Source: Corynebacterium callunae DSM 20147 (GTDB lineage: Bacteria; Actinomycetota; Actinomycetes; Mycobacteriales; Mycobacteriaceae). From it: a DNA stretch of 64,000 nt. This document shows, in pieces, positions 11,117 to 20,418 of the stretch (position 1 is its first letter; each line of letters begins with the position of its first letter). Below the pieces are notes generated by a model. The model ran no database searches and had not been told where the DNA came from. It saw only the letters and a list, made by a program, of their open reading frames with translations. Location: contig NC_020506.1 of assembly GCF_000344785.1 (NCBI RefSeq), positions 248,001 through 312,000 of the forward strand, given 5' to 3'. Both the position numbers and the translations under genes were made by a program.

Positions 11117-11536
11117 ATGTCTGAAAAAGCTTCTGTTCTCTTTGTATGTGTTGGCAATGGCGGTAAGTCCCAGATGGCTGCGGCTTTGGCGGAAAAGCAC
11201 GCCGGCGCCAATCTCGAAATCCACTCTGCAGGCACCAAGCCAGGCACCAAGTTAAATCAGCAGTCCATTGAGGTTATTGCGGAGTCCGGGGCGGATATGT
11301 CCGAAGGAACTCCTAAGGGAATTGATCCAGAGCTGCTAAAGCGCGTTGATAGTGTGGTTATCTTGGGTGCAGATGCACAGCTAGAAATGCCAGCAGATGC
11401 CCAGGGTACCCTTGAGCGTTGGGTTACCGATGAGCCTTCTGAGCGTGGCATTGAGGGCCTGGAGCGCATGCGCTTGGTTCGCGATGACATTGAGAACCGC
11501 GTGGTAGATCTGCTGGAAGAGCTTAAAGTTTCTTAA
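11117..11536 (+). CDS. arsC: arsenate reductase, LMW-phosphatase-like (single domain)
   Basis: 139-residue low-molecular-weight phosphatase fold. The P-loop is [10 protein letters not shown], with the nucleophilic Cys at about residue 13 and a Lys-Ser where classical CX5R enzymes have Arg-Ser. The C. glutamicum mycothiol-dependent ArsC1/ArsC2, as I recall, share this loop. They reduce arsenate via an arseno-mycothiol adduct and mycoredoxin. ATG 11117 is supported by GGAG at 11104-11107; the TTG at 11102 is rejected. It lies 30 bases after acr3 and 24 before the next reductase gene. Confidence 0.85.
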   Translation: MSEKASVLFVCVGNGGKSQMAAALAEKHAGANLEIHSAGTKPGTKLNQQSIEVIAESGADMSEGTPKGIDPELLKRVDSVVILGADAQLEMPADAQGTLERWVTDEPSERGIEGLERMRLVRDDIENRVVDLLEELKVS

Positions 11537-11560
11537 GTCACTGACCCAGAAAGGTCTGAA

Positions 11561-12187
11561 ATGCCCGACACTCCGGAATCCCAACTCAAGCTGCTTAATC
11601 GAGTTGTAGAGGATCTCGCCAAAAAGTACGAAGACAAGTTCTCTGTGGAGACAATCGAGCGTTATGTCTTTGAGTCTTATACTGCTTTGGCTCGTACTGC
11701 GAAAATCCGTACCCACCTTCCGCTCCTCGCTGAGCACTTTGCCACTGATCGTTTGGAAGCCCTGATCCACGCTGGAGATAAAATCGAGGACGCATATCCT
11801 CAGGTTTTGTTTGTTTGTGAGCGTAATGCGGGGCGTTCCCAGATCGCTTCTGCGCTGCTCAAGCACTATGCAGGTGGGGAAGTTCACGTGCGTTCTGCGG
11901 GCACTTTGCCAGATTCTGAAGTTCATCCGGTGGTTTTGGATGTTTTGGCTGAGCGCGGAATTGATATTGGTGGGGCATTCCCGAAGCCGCTTACTGATGA
12001 TGTGGTGCGCGCTTCCGATTATGTAATCACCATGGGCTGCGATGACGTCTGTCCTATTTACCCAGGCAAGCACTACCTTGATTGGGATTTGATGGATCCC
12101 GAGGATGAATCACCGGAGCGAGTACGCGCGATCGTGGATGAGATTGATGGACACATCCGCGAATTGTGGGCACGTATTTCCCAATAA
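11561..12187 (+). CDS. arsenate reductase with N-terminal three-helix domain (ArsC1' type)
   Basis: 208 residues: an N-terminal helical domain (about 1-75; the LLNRVVEDLAKKY and RYVFESYTALA segments are predicted helices) and a C-terminal LMW-phosphatase domain with the CERNAGRS loop (CX5R, about residues 88-95) and a later Cys pair (MGCDDVC). The architecture matches C. glutamicum ArsC1', a thioredoxin-linked intramolecular-disulfide arsenate reductase with a three-helix bundle. It has the arginine absent from the preceding paralogue, so the two probably use different thiol partners. Last gene of the ars operon. Confidence 0.88.
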   Translation: MPDTPESQLKLLNRVVEDLAKKYEDKFSVETIERYVFESYTALARTAKIRTHLPLLAEHFATDRLEALIHAGDKIEDAYPQVLFVCERNAGRSQIASALLKHYAGGEVHVRSAGTLPDSEVHPVVLDVLAERGIDIGGAFPKPLTDDVVRASDYVITMGCDDVCPIYPGKHYLDWDLMDPEDESPERVRAIVDEIDGHIRELWARISQ

Positions 12188-12192
12188 AAGCA

Positions 12193-12204
12193 CGCTTTTC
12201 GACG
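12193..12204 (+). repeat. copy of GCTTTTCGACG motif
   Basis: CGCTTTTCGACG right after the arsC1' stop, just before the bidirectional terminator. Confidence 0.6.
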
Positions 12205-12244
12205 AAAAAACCCAGCTTGTGAACTCACAGGCTGGGTCTTTTTT
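12205..12244. terminator. bidirectional terminator between ars and mrp operons
   Basis: AAAAAA, stem ACCCAGC (12210-12216)/GCTGGGT (12231-12237) extended by TGTGA/TCACA, then a T-run. The flanking A and T runs serve both converging operons. Confidence 0.85.
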
Positions 12245-12560
12245 AATAGCGCCGGTTATCCACCACGGTTACGCCATAGATGGTGCGTCCCATATAGAAG
12301 GAAGCAACCGAGGCAACAACCCACACTCCGATAATCGCAATGATGGCGCGTACGAAGTTGTTTGGATCAAAGCCTTTGGTGGACCAACTGCGGATCAACA
12401 GAGCCACGATCAGCAGTGGAATTACAATTCCCACCGTTGGTCCCAGCAAGTTTGCCCTGGTTAAAGGATCTGGTGCCCGCCACAAAGCGATTGCGGTACC
12501 GAGGGAAAAGATGCCGGCGATGATGATGAGGATGGAGATAATGATCTCTGGAATAGTCAT
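12243..12560 (-). CDS. mrpG: Mrp Na+(K+)/H+ antiporter subunit G
   Basis: 105-residue membrane protein with three hydrophobic helices, of MnhG/PhaG type (start MTIPEIIISILIIIAGIFSLGTA, then the RAPDPLTRANLLGPTVGI segment typical of subunit G). Last gene of the six-gene mrp operon; its ATG follows the stop of mrpF directly. Subunit G is small and needed for assembly of the complex in other bacteria. The gene ends inside the bidirectional terminator. Confidence 0.9.
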   Translation of the reverse strand: MTIPEIIISILIIIAGIFSLGTAIALWRAPDPLTRANLLGPTVGIVIPLLIVALLIRSWSTKGFDPNNFVRAIIAIIGVWVVASVASFYMGRTIYGVTVVDNRRY

Positions 12561-12833
12561 TTAGCGGCGTCCCTTCGAGATAATGCGCGCCATGGATAAT
12601 GTCGGCAAAACGCCTCCCAAAACCGCTGCCAGCAACGCAATTTCATAGGCAATAGATGTTGGGTTGTTAAGCACCCAAATCAGGTAAATGGCGATCATGG
12701 AATAGAAGATCATATCGGACAAAATTGCGCGGGTGAGAAAATCTCGGGTGCGCAAGATCAGTACTAAGGTGGCTAAAAGGGCTATAAAAATCATGCCGAT
12801 GCCAATGGCACAAATGATTTCAAAGGCGGTCAT
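12561..12833 (-). CDS. mrpF: Mrp antiporter subunit F
   Basis: 90 residues, three transmembrane helices, with the TRDFLTRAILSDMIFYSMIAIYL segment that marks MnhF. Abuts mrpE upstream and mrpG downstream with no spare bases, so translation is probably coupled. Role: small integral subunit of the hetero-oligomeric antiporter. Confidence 0.9.
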   Translation of the reverse strand: MTAFEIICAIGIGMIFIALLATLVLILRTRDFLTRAILSDMIFYSMIAIYLIWVLNNPTSIAYEIALLAAVLGGVLPTLSMARIISKGRR

Positions 12834-13289
12834 TTAGAACTCCCTCTTATCGCGGCTCACAGTGTTTTGGGCGGTGTCGGCAATTTCGTGGCTGGGCCAC
12901 TCGGCATCGCCCGGGCGAATATCTTTATGTGGGCCTTGGCCTGGAACACCGTGATCAATGCCCTTCACATGGGGTGACATGCGCTCTTCCATATCAGCAA
13001 TAGATTCAAAAACTTCTACTGGATCGGCTCCAAAAACTGCTTGAATCAACAAGATGAAGGGATCACCTGGGTTACGAGGCTCCCTTAATCCTAAGGACAG
13101 GGTAGCCGGAGTCATGGTGATGCAGGTAGAAAGTGCCGCGATCTGAAAATCGGTGGTCACACGCAGCGGATAGCGGATAACTACCGGATTAAAACCAGTA
13201 TCTTTTTTCACCGCAGCTTTAATAACGTCAAAGCCTGCAATAAAGATTTGGCCAATCAGCCAGGGAATGAACTTGAGGGTATGCAACAT
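12834..13289 (-). CDS. mrpE: Mrp antiporter subunit E
   Basis: 151-residue subunit E. Two N-terminal membrane segments are followed by the MnhE core (PVVIRYPLRVTTDFQIAALSTCITMTPATLSLGL region, about residues 34-67) and an unusually long hydrophilic C-terminal tail from about residue 105, rich in charged residues and Pro. Its ATG overlaps the stop of mrpD by one base (TAATG). The tail has no assigned function; it may face the cytoplasm. Confidence 0.88.
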   Translation of the reverse strand: MLHTLKFIPWLIGQIFIAGFDVIKAAVKKDTGFNPVVIRYPLRVTTDFQIAALSTCITMTPATLSLGLREPRNPGDPFILLIQAVFGADPVEVFESIADMEERMSPHVKGIDHGVPGQGPHKDIRPGDAEWPSHEIADTAQNTVSRDKREF

Positions 13290-14821
13290 TATTTACCTCC
13301 CTGGTAGTTGGGGCTGGGAACAGCCACAGCATCGTCGCCGAGCACCGCCTGCTGGTAGTCGCCTGTATCCAGTAGTCCCGCTGTGGCCGTGAGCGTTGCG
13401 TCGATAAGCGGTCCTGCAAAGAGGAACATGGCTACGGACAGCACCATTAAGGTGGCGGCCGGTGCCAGTTTGGTGAAGCTTATGCGCAGCTGGGGGGAGA
13501 CGCCTTTTTGGTTCATGGAGCCGCCCCAGAAGACTTGGCGCCACACGCGGATCATGGAGAGTAACGCGCCGACGCTGGCAATGATAATGGCAGCGATAAC
13601 AATCCACGCTGCAACATTGCCCACACGGGCAACTTCAAAGATAAGCAGCACTTTGCCCCACATGCCGGAAAACGGTGGGAAACCAACTACGGAGAAGGCA
13701 CCGGTGGCAAAAACTGCAGCCACCAGTGGATCGCGGCGAGCCAAGCCGGACAACTTGGAAAGCAAACCTGTGCCATAAGTTTCTTCGATAGCACCAGAAG
13801 CCAAAATTAGGGCGCCGACGGTGATCATATGGTGCAGGGTATAGAACAAACCGGCAGCCAGCGCCCGCTGTGGATCATCGCTGGTAAAGGCCAGCATGAC
13901 CAGGATAAAAGGCATGCCGTTGACCATTTGGTAGGCCAGTACTCGGCGGATGGAGTTTTCACCCAAGCCGGCAAAACCGCCGACGATCATGGAAACCACC
14001 ATAAAGGCAATGATCAGCCAATTCCAGGTGGGGTCCAGTGCAAAAATATGCACGTAGATGCGATAAAGCATGTAGACCGCAACCTTGGTGTGCATACCAG
14101 AGAACAAGCCCATAACTGCTGCGGAAGTGCCGGGGTAGGTGCGGGGCAACCAGGTGTGGACGGGGAAAACTCCGGCCTTAACTGCAATGGCAATAACCAC
14201 AATGCCCATGGCGGTAGCTGCCAGCGGATTGCCTGCCACCACGCCTTGCAGGGAAGCGATATTTACCGCACCGAGCACACCATAAACAATGGAAACCGCA
14301 GCGACCAGCAAGGTAGAGGCAGAGAGATTAACCAGCACAAAGATTCGTCCAGAAGCCAAGCGCGCCCAGGTTCCAGTCATTGCCATCAGACCATAGGAGG
14401 GCAGCAGCATAACCTCGATAAAGACGAAGAAGTTAAAGAGGTCAGCGGTAAGCAATGCACCATTTACACCGGTAATGAGCATCAAAGTAAGCGCTGGATA
14501 AAAACGGGCCCGAGTTTCACCCACCACGGTGGCAAACCAGTTGGCTGCCACTGCCACAATCGAGGTGGTGATAATCATGATGGCGCTAAAGGCATCAGCA
14601 ACAAAAGGAATTGCTACGCCACCGACATAAAGGCCAATAGAATGCGCGATTGTGCCGTGCGTGGAGGTATAAGCAAAGAGCCAAATACCAGCAAAAACAC
14701 CCAAGAGTGGGATAGCAATGTGCAAAATATCGCGCGCCACACGCCATGGCAATAGCACTGCAATTGCAGACGCTGCCAGCGGGACAGCTACAAAAATAGG
14801 AAGCAGAACATCAACAGCCAT
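13289..14821 (-). CDS. mrpD: Mrp antiporter subunit D
   Basis: 510 residues with about fourteen transmembrane helices, homologous to NuoM/NuoN-type antiporter subunits of complex I. The proton-antiporter domain contains the VEVMLLPSYGLMAM segment with the conserved Glu (about residue 133) and the KAGVFPVHTWLPRTYPGTSAAVMGLFSG region with the conserved Lys (about residue 216). Together with subunit A it forms the ion-translocating core. Expression is coupled to mrpC upstream and mrpE downstream. Confidence 0.95.
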   Translation of the reverse strand: MAVDVLLPIFVAVPLAASAIAVLLPWRVARDILHIAIPLLGVFAGIWLFAYTSTHGTIAHSIGLYVGGVAIPFVADAFSAIMIITTSIVAVAANWFATVVGETRARFYPALTLMLITGVNGALLTADLFNFFVFIEVMLLPSYGLMAMTGTWARLASGRIFVLVNLSASTLLVAAVSIVYGVLGAVNIASLQGVVAGNPLAATAMGIVVIAIAVKAGVFPVHTWLPRTYPGTSAAVMGLFSGMHTKVAVYMLYRIYVHIFALDPTWNWLIIAFMVVSMIVGGFAGLGENSIRRVLAYQMVNGMPFILVMLAFTSDDPQRALAAGLFYTLHHMITVGALILASGAIEETYGTGLLSKLSGLARRDPLVAAVFATGAFSVVGFPPFSGMWGKVLLIFEVARVGNVAAWIVIAAIIIASVGALLSMIRVWRQVFWGGSMNQKGVSPQLRISFTKLAPAATLMVLSVAMFLFAGPLIDATLTATAGLLDTGDYQQAVLGDDAVAVPSPNYQGGK

Positions 14822-15229
14822 TTATTTGTCTCCCGCCTTCTGCTCTGCGGTGCGAGCTACTTGATCACTTGGGTTGGTAACAGAGCGCGCTGAGGTGGTC
14901 AGCGGGGATTGATCATCATCAGGTTCGATGGAACGAGTGTCATCACTGCGTCCCAAAGCAGCCAAGGTCAACATGATGGTGGTGGTAGCCATGGCAATAA
15001 CAATGGCGGTCAGCACGAAGGCCTGGGGGATGGGGTCAGCTGCATCAGCTAGCGCGGTGCGGTCGGGGAAAGCCTCGCCACGCCAGGTGGGAACACCGGT
15101 ATACAAAATGGTCAGGTTGGCAGCGTGACCAATCAAAGACATGCCAAAAACAATGCGCACCATGCCACGTTGTTGGATGAGGTAGACGCCACCGCCAAAA
15201 AGGATGGCTATGCCGAGTGCGAGAATCAT
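14822..15229 (-). CDS. mrpC: Mrp antiporter subunit C
   Basis: 135 residues: three helices homologous to NuoK (MSLIGHAANLTILYTG and QAFVLTAIVIAMATTTIMLTL segments) and a hydrophilic C-terminal tail of about 40 residues. Its start overlaps the stop of mrpA by four bases (ATGA). Probable role is part of the proton path between the A and D subunits. Confidence 0.93.
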   Translation of the reverse strand: MILALGIAILFGGGVYLIQQRGMVRIVFGMSLIGHAANLTILYTGVPTWRGEAFPDRTALADAADPIPQAFVLTAIVIAMATTTIMLTLAALGRSDDTRSIEPDDDQSPLTTSARSVTNPSDQVARTAEQKAGDK

Positions 15230-18123
15230 CGAGTTGCCTCCTTTTCAGTAGTTGCGGTTGCAGGGTTCATTGGGGCTGGCCAGTCTTCATCACCTTCAGG
15301 TTCTGGTTCCACCAAAGGAGTATCAGGCAGCGGGCCATTAACGCGGGCATAGTCCAAATCACTGATATCCGCGCCGGGGCGCAAGTACCCGCCCAGTCCA
15401 TTAATTGCCATTGAGACCATACCCAGCACTGCGAGGAAAACGCCGAGGTCGAAGATCATGGAGGTGGTCCAGTGTTCACCGGCGAAGTTGAAGTGGATGG
15501 GGTAGAGGAAAGAATCGTGGGTTAATCCCAGAACACCGGAGAAAACCGCAGTGAGGATACCCGCGCCAGTCAAGATAAAAGGCACATTTTCTTTGAAGAT
15601 GTGCTCATCGCGAGACTTGGAAAGGTAAAGGAACATCAAGGCTCCACCGGTAATAAGTGCTGCGATAAAGCCACCGCCGGGGTTGTTGTGGCCACGCATA
15701 AACACCATGAAGCTCAAGAAATATAGGGCAGGAACCAGTACCTTCAGCAAGACTCGCAAAGGAATGGAGTTGAGCTGGGATTGGCCAAAGGGACGCGGGT
15801 GGGTGCCCTTGGGGAAAGGATGGCGTGGCATGGAAGTAACCACAGCAGCGATCACAATTGCTGCCATGCCCAATACGGAGAGCTCGCCCAAGGTATCAAA
15901 GGCACGGAATTCCACCAGGATGGTATTTACAACATTGGAACCAGAGGTAATTTCCGGGCCTTGCTGCAGGTACCACATGGCAAGTTCGGAACGATCGTGG
16001 CGGCCCAGCAATCCCCACACAGCCATAAAGGCGGCAAAGCCGGCCATGAGGGACACCAAGACGGCACTTCGTCGGCGGCTGTGCTTCATGCGGTTGAAGG
16101 TATTGGGCTGATGGCGGATCACCATCATGATGATTACCACCACCAAGGCTTCTACCAAGAACTGGGTTAAGGCCACATCGGGTGCGCCGAGCAGCAACAT
16201 TTGGAAGGACACACCCACACCAACGGTGCCCAAAAGTACCGCGGCGCTGAGGCGGTTTCGGGTACTCACAAGCCCTGCAACAGAGAGCGCGATGATGGCA
16301 AAAGGAACCAGATCAATCCAGCGATCAATGCCAGGGGTTTTTGGTGCCAGTTGCACGGCAGGGTGCAAGGTGGCAAAAACAGCCAAGGCAAAAAGCAACA
16401 CAATCAGGCTCACCAAGTGGCGGCGGGGACTCATGGAATCGGCCATCTTGCCCAGCCATCGGCCAAAGCGGTTTAAGCGGTAGGTCAGCATGGACAAGGA
16501 GTCATTGCCAGTGGCAATGGGGAAGGGGTTCTTTTCTGCCACTGCCCACAAAGGCTTGCGGAAGATAATTCCCACAACGCCCACAATCAGCACACCGATT
16601 GAGATCAGCAATGGAATATTAATTCCATGCCAGAGTGCTAGGTGCAGGTGGGCTGGTGCCCCCGCTGCGGCGGTGGCCGCTGCGGAGAGGGGCTCGTCGA
16701 AAAGCGTTAAAAAGAAAGCGAGGGGAAGAGAAAGTAAGCCGGGAAGAGCTGCGGGTAGCCAAAGGGAGACTGGTGCTTCGCGGACATGATCAAGTTCGCG
16801 GGGGCCGTCGACAAAAGCGCCGAGCACAAATTTGGCGGAGTAGGTGAAGGTGAGGACGGCGCCGATGGCAGCGGCGATAAGCAGCACCACCACATAGGAA
16901 TTGCCGATGGGAGCTTCCAGGAATGCAGTGAGCATGCCTTCTTTGGAGACAAATCCAAACAGTGGTGGGACCGCAGCCATAGAAAGCGTGCCTACCAGCA
17001 CCGATACAAAGGTAAATGGCATTTGTTTGACCAAAGGGCCAAGGCGGCGGATATCGCGGGTTCCGGTTTGGTGGTCAATTACGCCGATAAGCATAAAGAG
17101 CGAGGACTTGAAGAGTGCGTGGCTTAGGGTGTGGACCAGGGCTGCAGCCAGGGCAAATGGAGTGCCCACGCCGATGGTCGCCACGATCCAACCCAGGTGG
17201 GAGACAGTGGAATACGCAGTTAGCTTCTTCAGGTCGGTCTTTTGTACCGCAAAGAATGCAGACATTACGGCGGTGCCCATTCCAACCACAATCAATAGCC
17301 AGTTCCATACCGGCACATCGTGGAAGACAAAACTAAAACGCAGCAGCAGATAAACGCCAGCCTTGACCACCGCAGCAGCATGCAAAAAGGCCGAGACGGG
17401 AGTAGCCGCCGCCATGGCCTCTGGCAACCAGAAGTGGAAGGGGAACTGGGCGGATTTGGTAAAAGCGGAAATCGCAATTAGGACTGCAATAACCCCACTG
17501 AGCACCGGCTTTTCCGCCCAAAAGTCAGAGTGCAAAATGTTTTGTAAATTGGTGGAACCAGCCTGGGTGGCAGCGATTGATACCGCCGCGAGCAGTGTTA
17601 AACCACCAAAGAAGGTAAGGATCAGGGTGCGGACTGAACCAGATTCGCCTGAAGATCCGGAACGCGCAATCAGCATGAAGGAGGCCAGCGAGACCAATTC
17701 CCAGCCAATAAAAAGCACTATGACGTCATTGGCTAATACCAGCAGCAAAATTGCGGCGGTAAAGGCCGTCATTATGGTATAAAAACTGGTGTTACCTTTG
17801 CGTTTTGGTAGATATTCCGCGGAATAAATAAACACCACCGCGCCAATAACCAGCGCCAAAAGTGCAAAGAAGAGACTTAGTGCATCGGCACGCAGGGAAA
17901 ACATGAGGTCAGTTCCCGTGCCCAGGAAATCCCTTACCCAGGTGACTTCCCAACTTAAGGCTTGACCTTCCAATATAGGTTCGGCTTCGCGGATCAGAAA
18001 ATATGCCGCGGCCACGAAAAGTGCCGCCAGTGGCCAGCCAGCTTTCCGATCGAGCACGCGGACAGAAATTGGCGCAAAAACCACGGAGATCACAGCAAGC
18101 GCTACAACAAAAAGTAAGGTCAT
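15226..18123 (-). CDS. mrpA: Mrp antiporter subunit A fused to subunit B
   Basis: 965-residue fusion protein that opens the mrp operon. Residues 1 to about 600 are the NuoL-like antiporter domain (SAQFPFHFWLPEAMAAATPVSAFLHAAAVVKAGVYLL carries the conserved Lys and His). Residues about 630-760 form the MnhA C-terminal part, and from about 810 there is an MnhB domain with the RGHNNPGGGFIAALITGG signature. No separate mrpB exists, matching the six-gene mrpACDEFG layout of corynebacteria. The complex exports Na+ or K+ against protons and supports alkaline and salt tolerance. ATG 18123 is used. Confidence 0.95.
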   Translation of the reverse strand: MTLLFVVALAVISVVFAPISVRVLDRKAGWPLAALFVAAAYFLIREAEPILEGQALSWEVTWVRDFLGTGTDLMFSLRADALSLFFALLALVIGAVVFIYSAEYLPKRKGNTSFYTIMTAFTAAILLLVLANDVIVLFIGWELVSLASFMLIARSGSSGESGSVRTLILTFFGGLTLLAAVSIAATQAGSTNLQNILHSDFWAEKPVLSGVIAVLIAISAFTKSAQFPFHFWLPEAMAAATPVSAFLHAAAVVKAGVYLLLRFSFVFHDVPVWNWLLIVVGMGTAVMSAFFAVQKTDLKKLTAYSTVSHLGWIVATIGVGTPFALAAALVHTLSHALFKSSLFMLIGVIDHQTGTRDIRRLGPLVKQMPFTFVSVLVGTLSMAAVPPLFGFVSKEGMLTAFLEAPIGNSYVVVLLIAAAIGAVLTFTYSAKFVLGAFVDGPRELDHVREAPVSLWLPAALPGLLSLPLAFFLTLFDEPLSAAATAAAGAPAHLHLALWHGINIPLLISIGVLIVGVVGIIFRKPLWAVAEKNPFPIATGNDSLSMLTYRLNRFGRWLGKMADSMSPRRHLVSLIVLLFALAVFATLHPAVQLAPKTPGIDRWIDLVPFAIIALSVAGLVSTRNRLSAAVLLGTVGVGVSFQMLLLGAPDVALTQFLVEALVVVIIMMVIRHQPNTFNRMKHSRRRSAVLVSLMAGFAAFMAVWGLLGRHDRSELAMWYLQQGPEITSGSNVVNTILVEFRAFDTLGELSVLGMAAIVIAAVVTSMPRHPFPKGTHPRPFGQSQLNSIPLRVLLKVLVPALYFLSFMVFMRGHNNPGGGFIAALITGGALMFLYLSKSRDEHIFKENVPFILTGAGILTAVFSGVLGLTHDSFLYPIHFNFAGEHWTTSMIFDLGVFLAVLGMVSMAINGLGGYLRPGADISDLDYARVNGPLPDTPLVEPEPEGDEDWPAPMNPATATTEKEATR

Positions 18124-18313
18124 GCTTATCCCTAATTACCCATTAACCTCCGCCAACACTCCAAAACTGTATTAAACAACAGAGTAAATACGGTGATGCA
18201 GGCGGATATCTAAATTTTTATGATCATCTTCCAAGGTACTTCAGGTAATAGGCCAAAACACATTTCGGTGCGCCTCCCTGATATTTTTCAGTACCTTCGC
18301 TAGATTGCAAGCT

Positions 18314-19759
18314 ATGACTCGCGCTGCGTCACCCATCAAAAAACTATTGGCTGCTCTGTTGCTATTAATTCCGCTTATCGCGGGCACCATTTACGCTTCC
18401 GTCGCCAATTTAGATGTCTCCCGAGCATGGTCCTCCACCGAGGAGATCACCGGTGCTCCGGCTGTATCCACCGCAAATAATAAGGAGCTTATCGACGCGC
18501 GCCGCGCCGCGGGCGAAGCTGGCGCGCAGGCGGGGTTCCTCTCCTCAGGCACTGAGGAATTGGTGTCAGGCACCCAGCAGCTTATCGACGGCGCGCAGCC
18601 CCTGGACGAAGGCGTGACAGCCGCGGCTGACGGTGCCCAAGCACTCCACGAAGGATTAGTGCAGCTTCAAGCAGGAACCGGACAGATGGGATCCGGTGCT
18701 ACCGAAATTGCAGATGGTGTAGCGGGTGCTGTTGAGCAACTTAATGGTCTGATGATTGTGCAGCAGCAATTACTCACCGCGATGTCTGATGCTGATGCCC
18801 AACTAGCCAAGAGCACTGTGCCAGAGGCCAAGGACCTACGCACCCAATTGGCTGGGCTGCGCACCCAAGTGGAAAACTTTGGCATCTCGGTAGAAACCAC
18901 CGATAAGCTCAATGACCTGCGTACTGGCACCCGCGATCTAGCAAATCAACTAGCAGTTCCAGGTTATGGCTTCCACGACGGTATTTATGAGGCAACTAAT
19001 GGCGCCTCCGATTTGGCTGCAGGTCTGGCGGAGTTAGAAAAGGGCGTTGATGATGCCGTCACCGGATTCCAAGCTCTTGACCAAGGCGCCAACCAGCTGG
19101 ATTCTATGGCTGATTTAACTGAGGAAAAAACCGAAGCAGTGCAGCGCGCTCTGCCAGTTCCACAGGTGGCAGCAGTTGCTGGTGCAGCTACCTCTGAGGA
19201 AGCCCGAACCACCGCACTTGCTCCCATGTATGCCTTCCTGATCTCCGCATTGGTGATGCTAGCTGGTGCAGCTTTAGACTGGGCTACCTTTAAGAACCGC
19301 TTCTTATTGGCCTTTGTGCTGCTGGGCATCACCGCAATTGGTGGCATCATCTTGTTCACCGTGGCTTTGGGAATGTCAGCCTTGGCGCTGGCTGGGGCCG
19401 TCGCGGTGTTGCTGCTGGCTACTGTCGTAGCTGCGATCATCACCCGCGTACTGATTAATTTCTTTGGATCAACCGCGGCCATTATCGCAGCAATTGTGGG
19501 CTGGATTGCCCAAATTGCAGTTACTGCCCATGTGTGGAGTGTTACCGCAGTATCCGATATTTCCGTGCTGTGGCGCGTGATTGCTGGCCTTATGCCATTG
19601 CACTATCCCACCTTTGCAGTAACCGCCATTGGTAACTCTGGTTCACAAGCTGCGATTTGGATGGCTGTTGCGGTGCTAGTTGCCTTGGGTGTTATTGGTG
19701 GAATTATGTTGCGCAGCCCCGCTCCAGCAGCTGATTTTGTTGAAGAACAAGAAGACTAA
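18314..19759 (+). CDS. YhgE/Pip-like membrane protein
   Basis: 481-residue protein with one N-terminal transmembrane helix (about residues 8-30) and a long extracellular helical region (about 50-280) containing repeated blocks of the type G-A/T-x-x-L-x-x-G, for example SGTQQLIDGAQPLDEG and DGVAGAVEQLNG, which are the hallmark repeats of YhgE/Pip proteins. About six helices follow at the C-terminus, like an ABC-2 or MMPL-associated membrane domain. The role is unknown; relatives function in envelope transport or phage adsorption. ATG 18314 is chosen over TTG 18305: TAGATT at 18301-18306 could be a -10 box of a leaderless mRNA. The stop overlaps that of cgtR8 on the other strand. Confidence 0.75.
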   Translation: MTRAASPIKKLLAALLLLIPLIAGTIYASVANLDVSRAWSSTEEITGAPAVSTANNKELIDARRAAGEAGAQAGFLSSGTEELVSGTQQLIDGAQPLDEGVTAAADGAQALHEGLVQLQAGTGQMGSGATEIADGVAGAVEQLNGLMIVQQQLLTAMSDADAQLAKSTVPEAKDLRTQLAGLRTQVENFGISVETTDKLNDLRTGTRDLANQLAVPGYGFHDGIYEATNGASDLAAGLAELEKGVDDAVTGFQALDQGANQLDSMADLTEEKTEAVQRALPVPQVAAVAGAATSEEARTTALAPMYAFLISALVMLAGAALDWATFKNRFLLAFVLLGITAIGGIILFTVALGMSALALAGAVAVLLLATVVAAIITRVLINFFGSTAAIIAAIVGWIAQIAVTAHVWSVTAVSDISVLWRVIAGLMPLHYPTFAVTAIGNSGSQAAIWMAVAVLVALGVIGGIMLRSPAPAADFVEEQED

Positions 19760-20418
19760 AGCAGGCGATAGCCAGAACCTCGGATGGTTTCTACATGCTG
19801 CGCACCAATCTTTTTGCGCAGCGCCCTGATATAAACATCAACCACATTGGACCCGGGATCCCAGTCCATATCCCACACCAAACGCAAGAGCTGAGCGCGG
19901 GATAAAATCTGCCCCGGATGACGCATAAAGGTTTCCAAAAGATCAACTTCGCGCCGGGAAAGATCGCGCCAGGAGTCGTCGACAAGCACTTTTTGGGTAC
20001 GCAAATCCAGCTCCAAGGCCCCGTGGCGTAGCACCCGCGCATCGGTGGGGGTCGGAGCATGAGCGCTTAAGCGCAGCTTAATGCGCGCTAAAAGCTCCGC
20101 GAATTGGAAAGGCTTGGGCATATAATCATCGGCGCCACCTTCCAAAGTGCGCAGGCGATCGGCAATATTAGTGCGCGCGCTGAGCACAATTATCGGCATG
20201 GAAACCTGCAATAAACGCAGCTGCTCCAGCACATCAGCGCCATCCATATGCGGCAAACCCAGATCCAAGACCATCAAATCAAAGTCGCCTGAATGCGCAC
20301 GCGCAAAGGCTTGAGCACCGGAATCTGTAAGTTCACACTCAAAACCCTCGCGTTTGAGTCCGCGCACAATAAAATCTGCGATGCCAGGATCATCTTCGGC
20401 GATGAGAATTTTGCTCAT
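19756..20418 (-). CDS. cgtR8: OmpR-family response regulator
   Basis: 220 residues. The receiver domain has the acidic pocket EDD (residues 8-10), the phospho-acceptor Asp in LMVLDLGLP (about residue 53) and the Lys in MPKPF (about residue 102). The C-terminal winged helix ends in the RGSGYRLL wing typical of OmpR/PhoB proteins. Its start overlaps the stop of the sensor kinase by four bases. The pair corresponds to CgtSR8 of C. glutamicum, whose signal is not known to me. Confidence 0.9.
   Translation of the reverse strand: MSKILIAEDDPGIADFIVRGLKREGFECELTDSGAQAFARAHSGDFDLMVLDLGLPHMDGADVLEQLRLLQVSMPIIVLSARTNIADRLRTLEGGADDYMPKPFQFAELLARIKLRLSAHAPTPTDARVLRHGALELDLRTQKVLVDDSWRDLSRREVDLLETFMRHPGQILSRAQLLRLVWDMDWDPGSNVVDVYIRALRKKIGAQHVETIRGSGYRLL

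Noticed and set aside
13829..14755. 308-residue + strand ORF opposite mrpD
   Set aside because: Antisense shadow; composition rich in His/Gln/Asn/Gly as expected from reversed membrane-protein codons.
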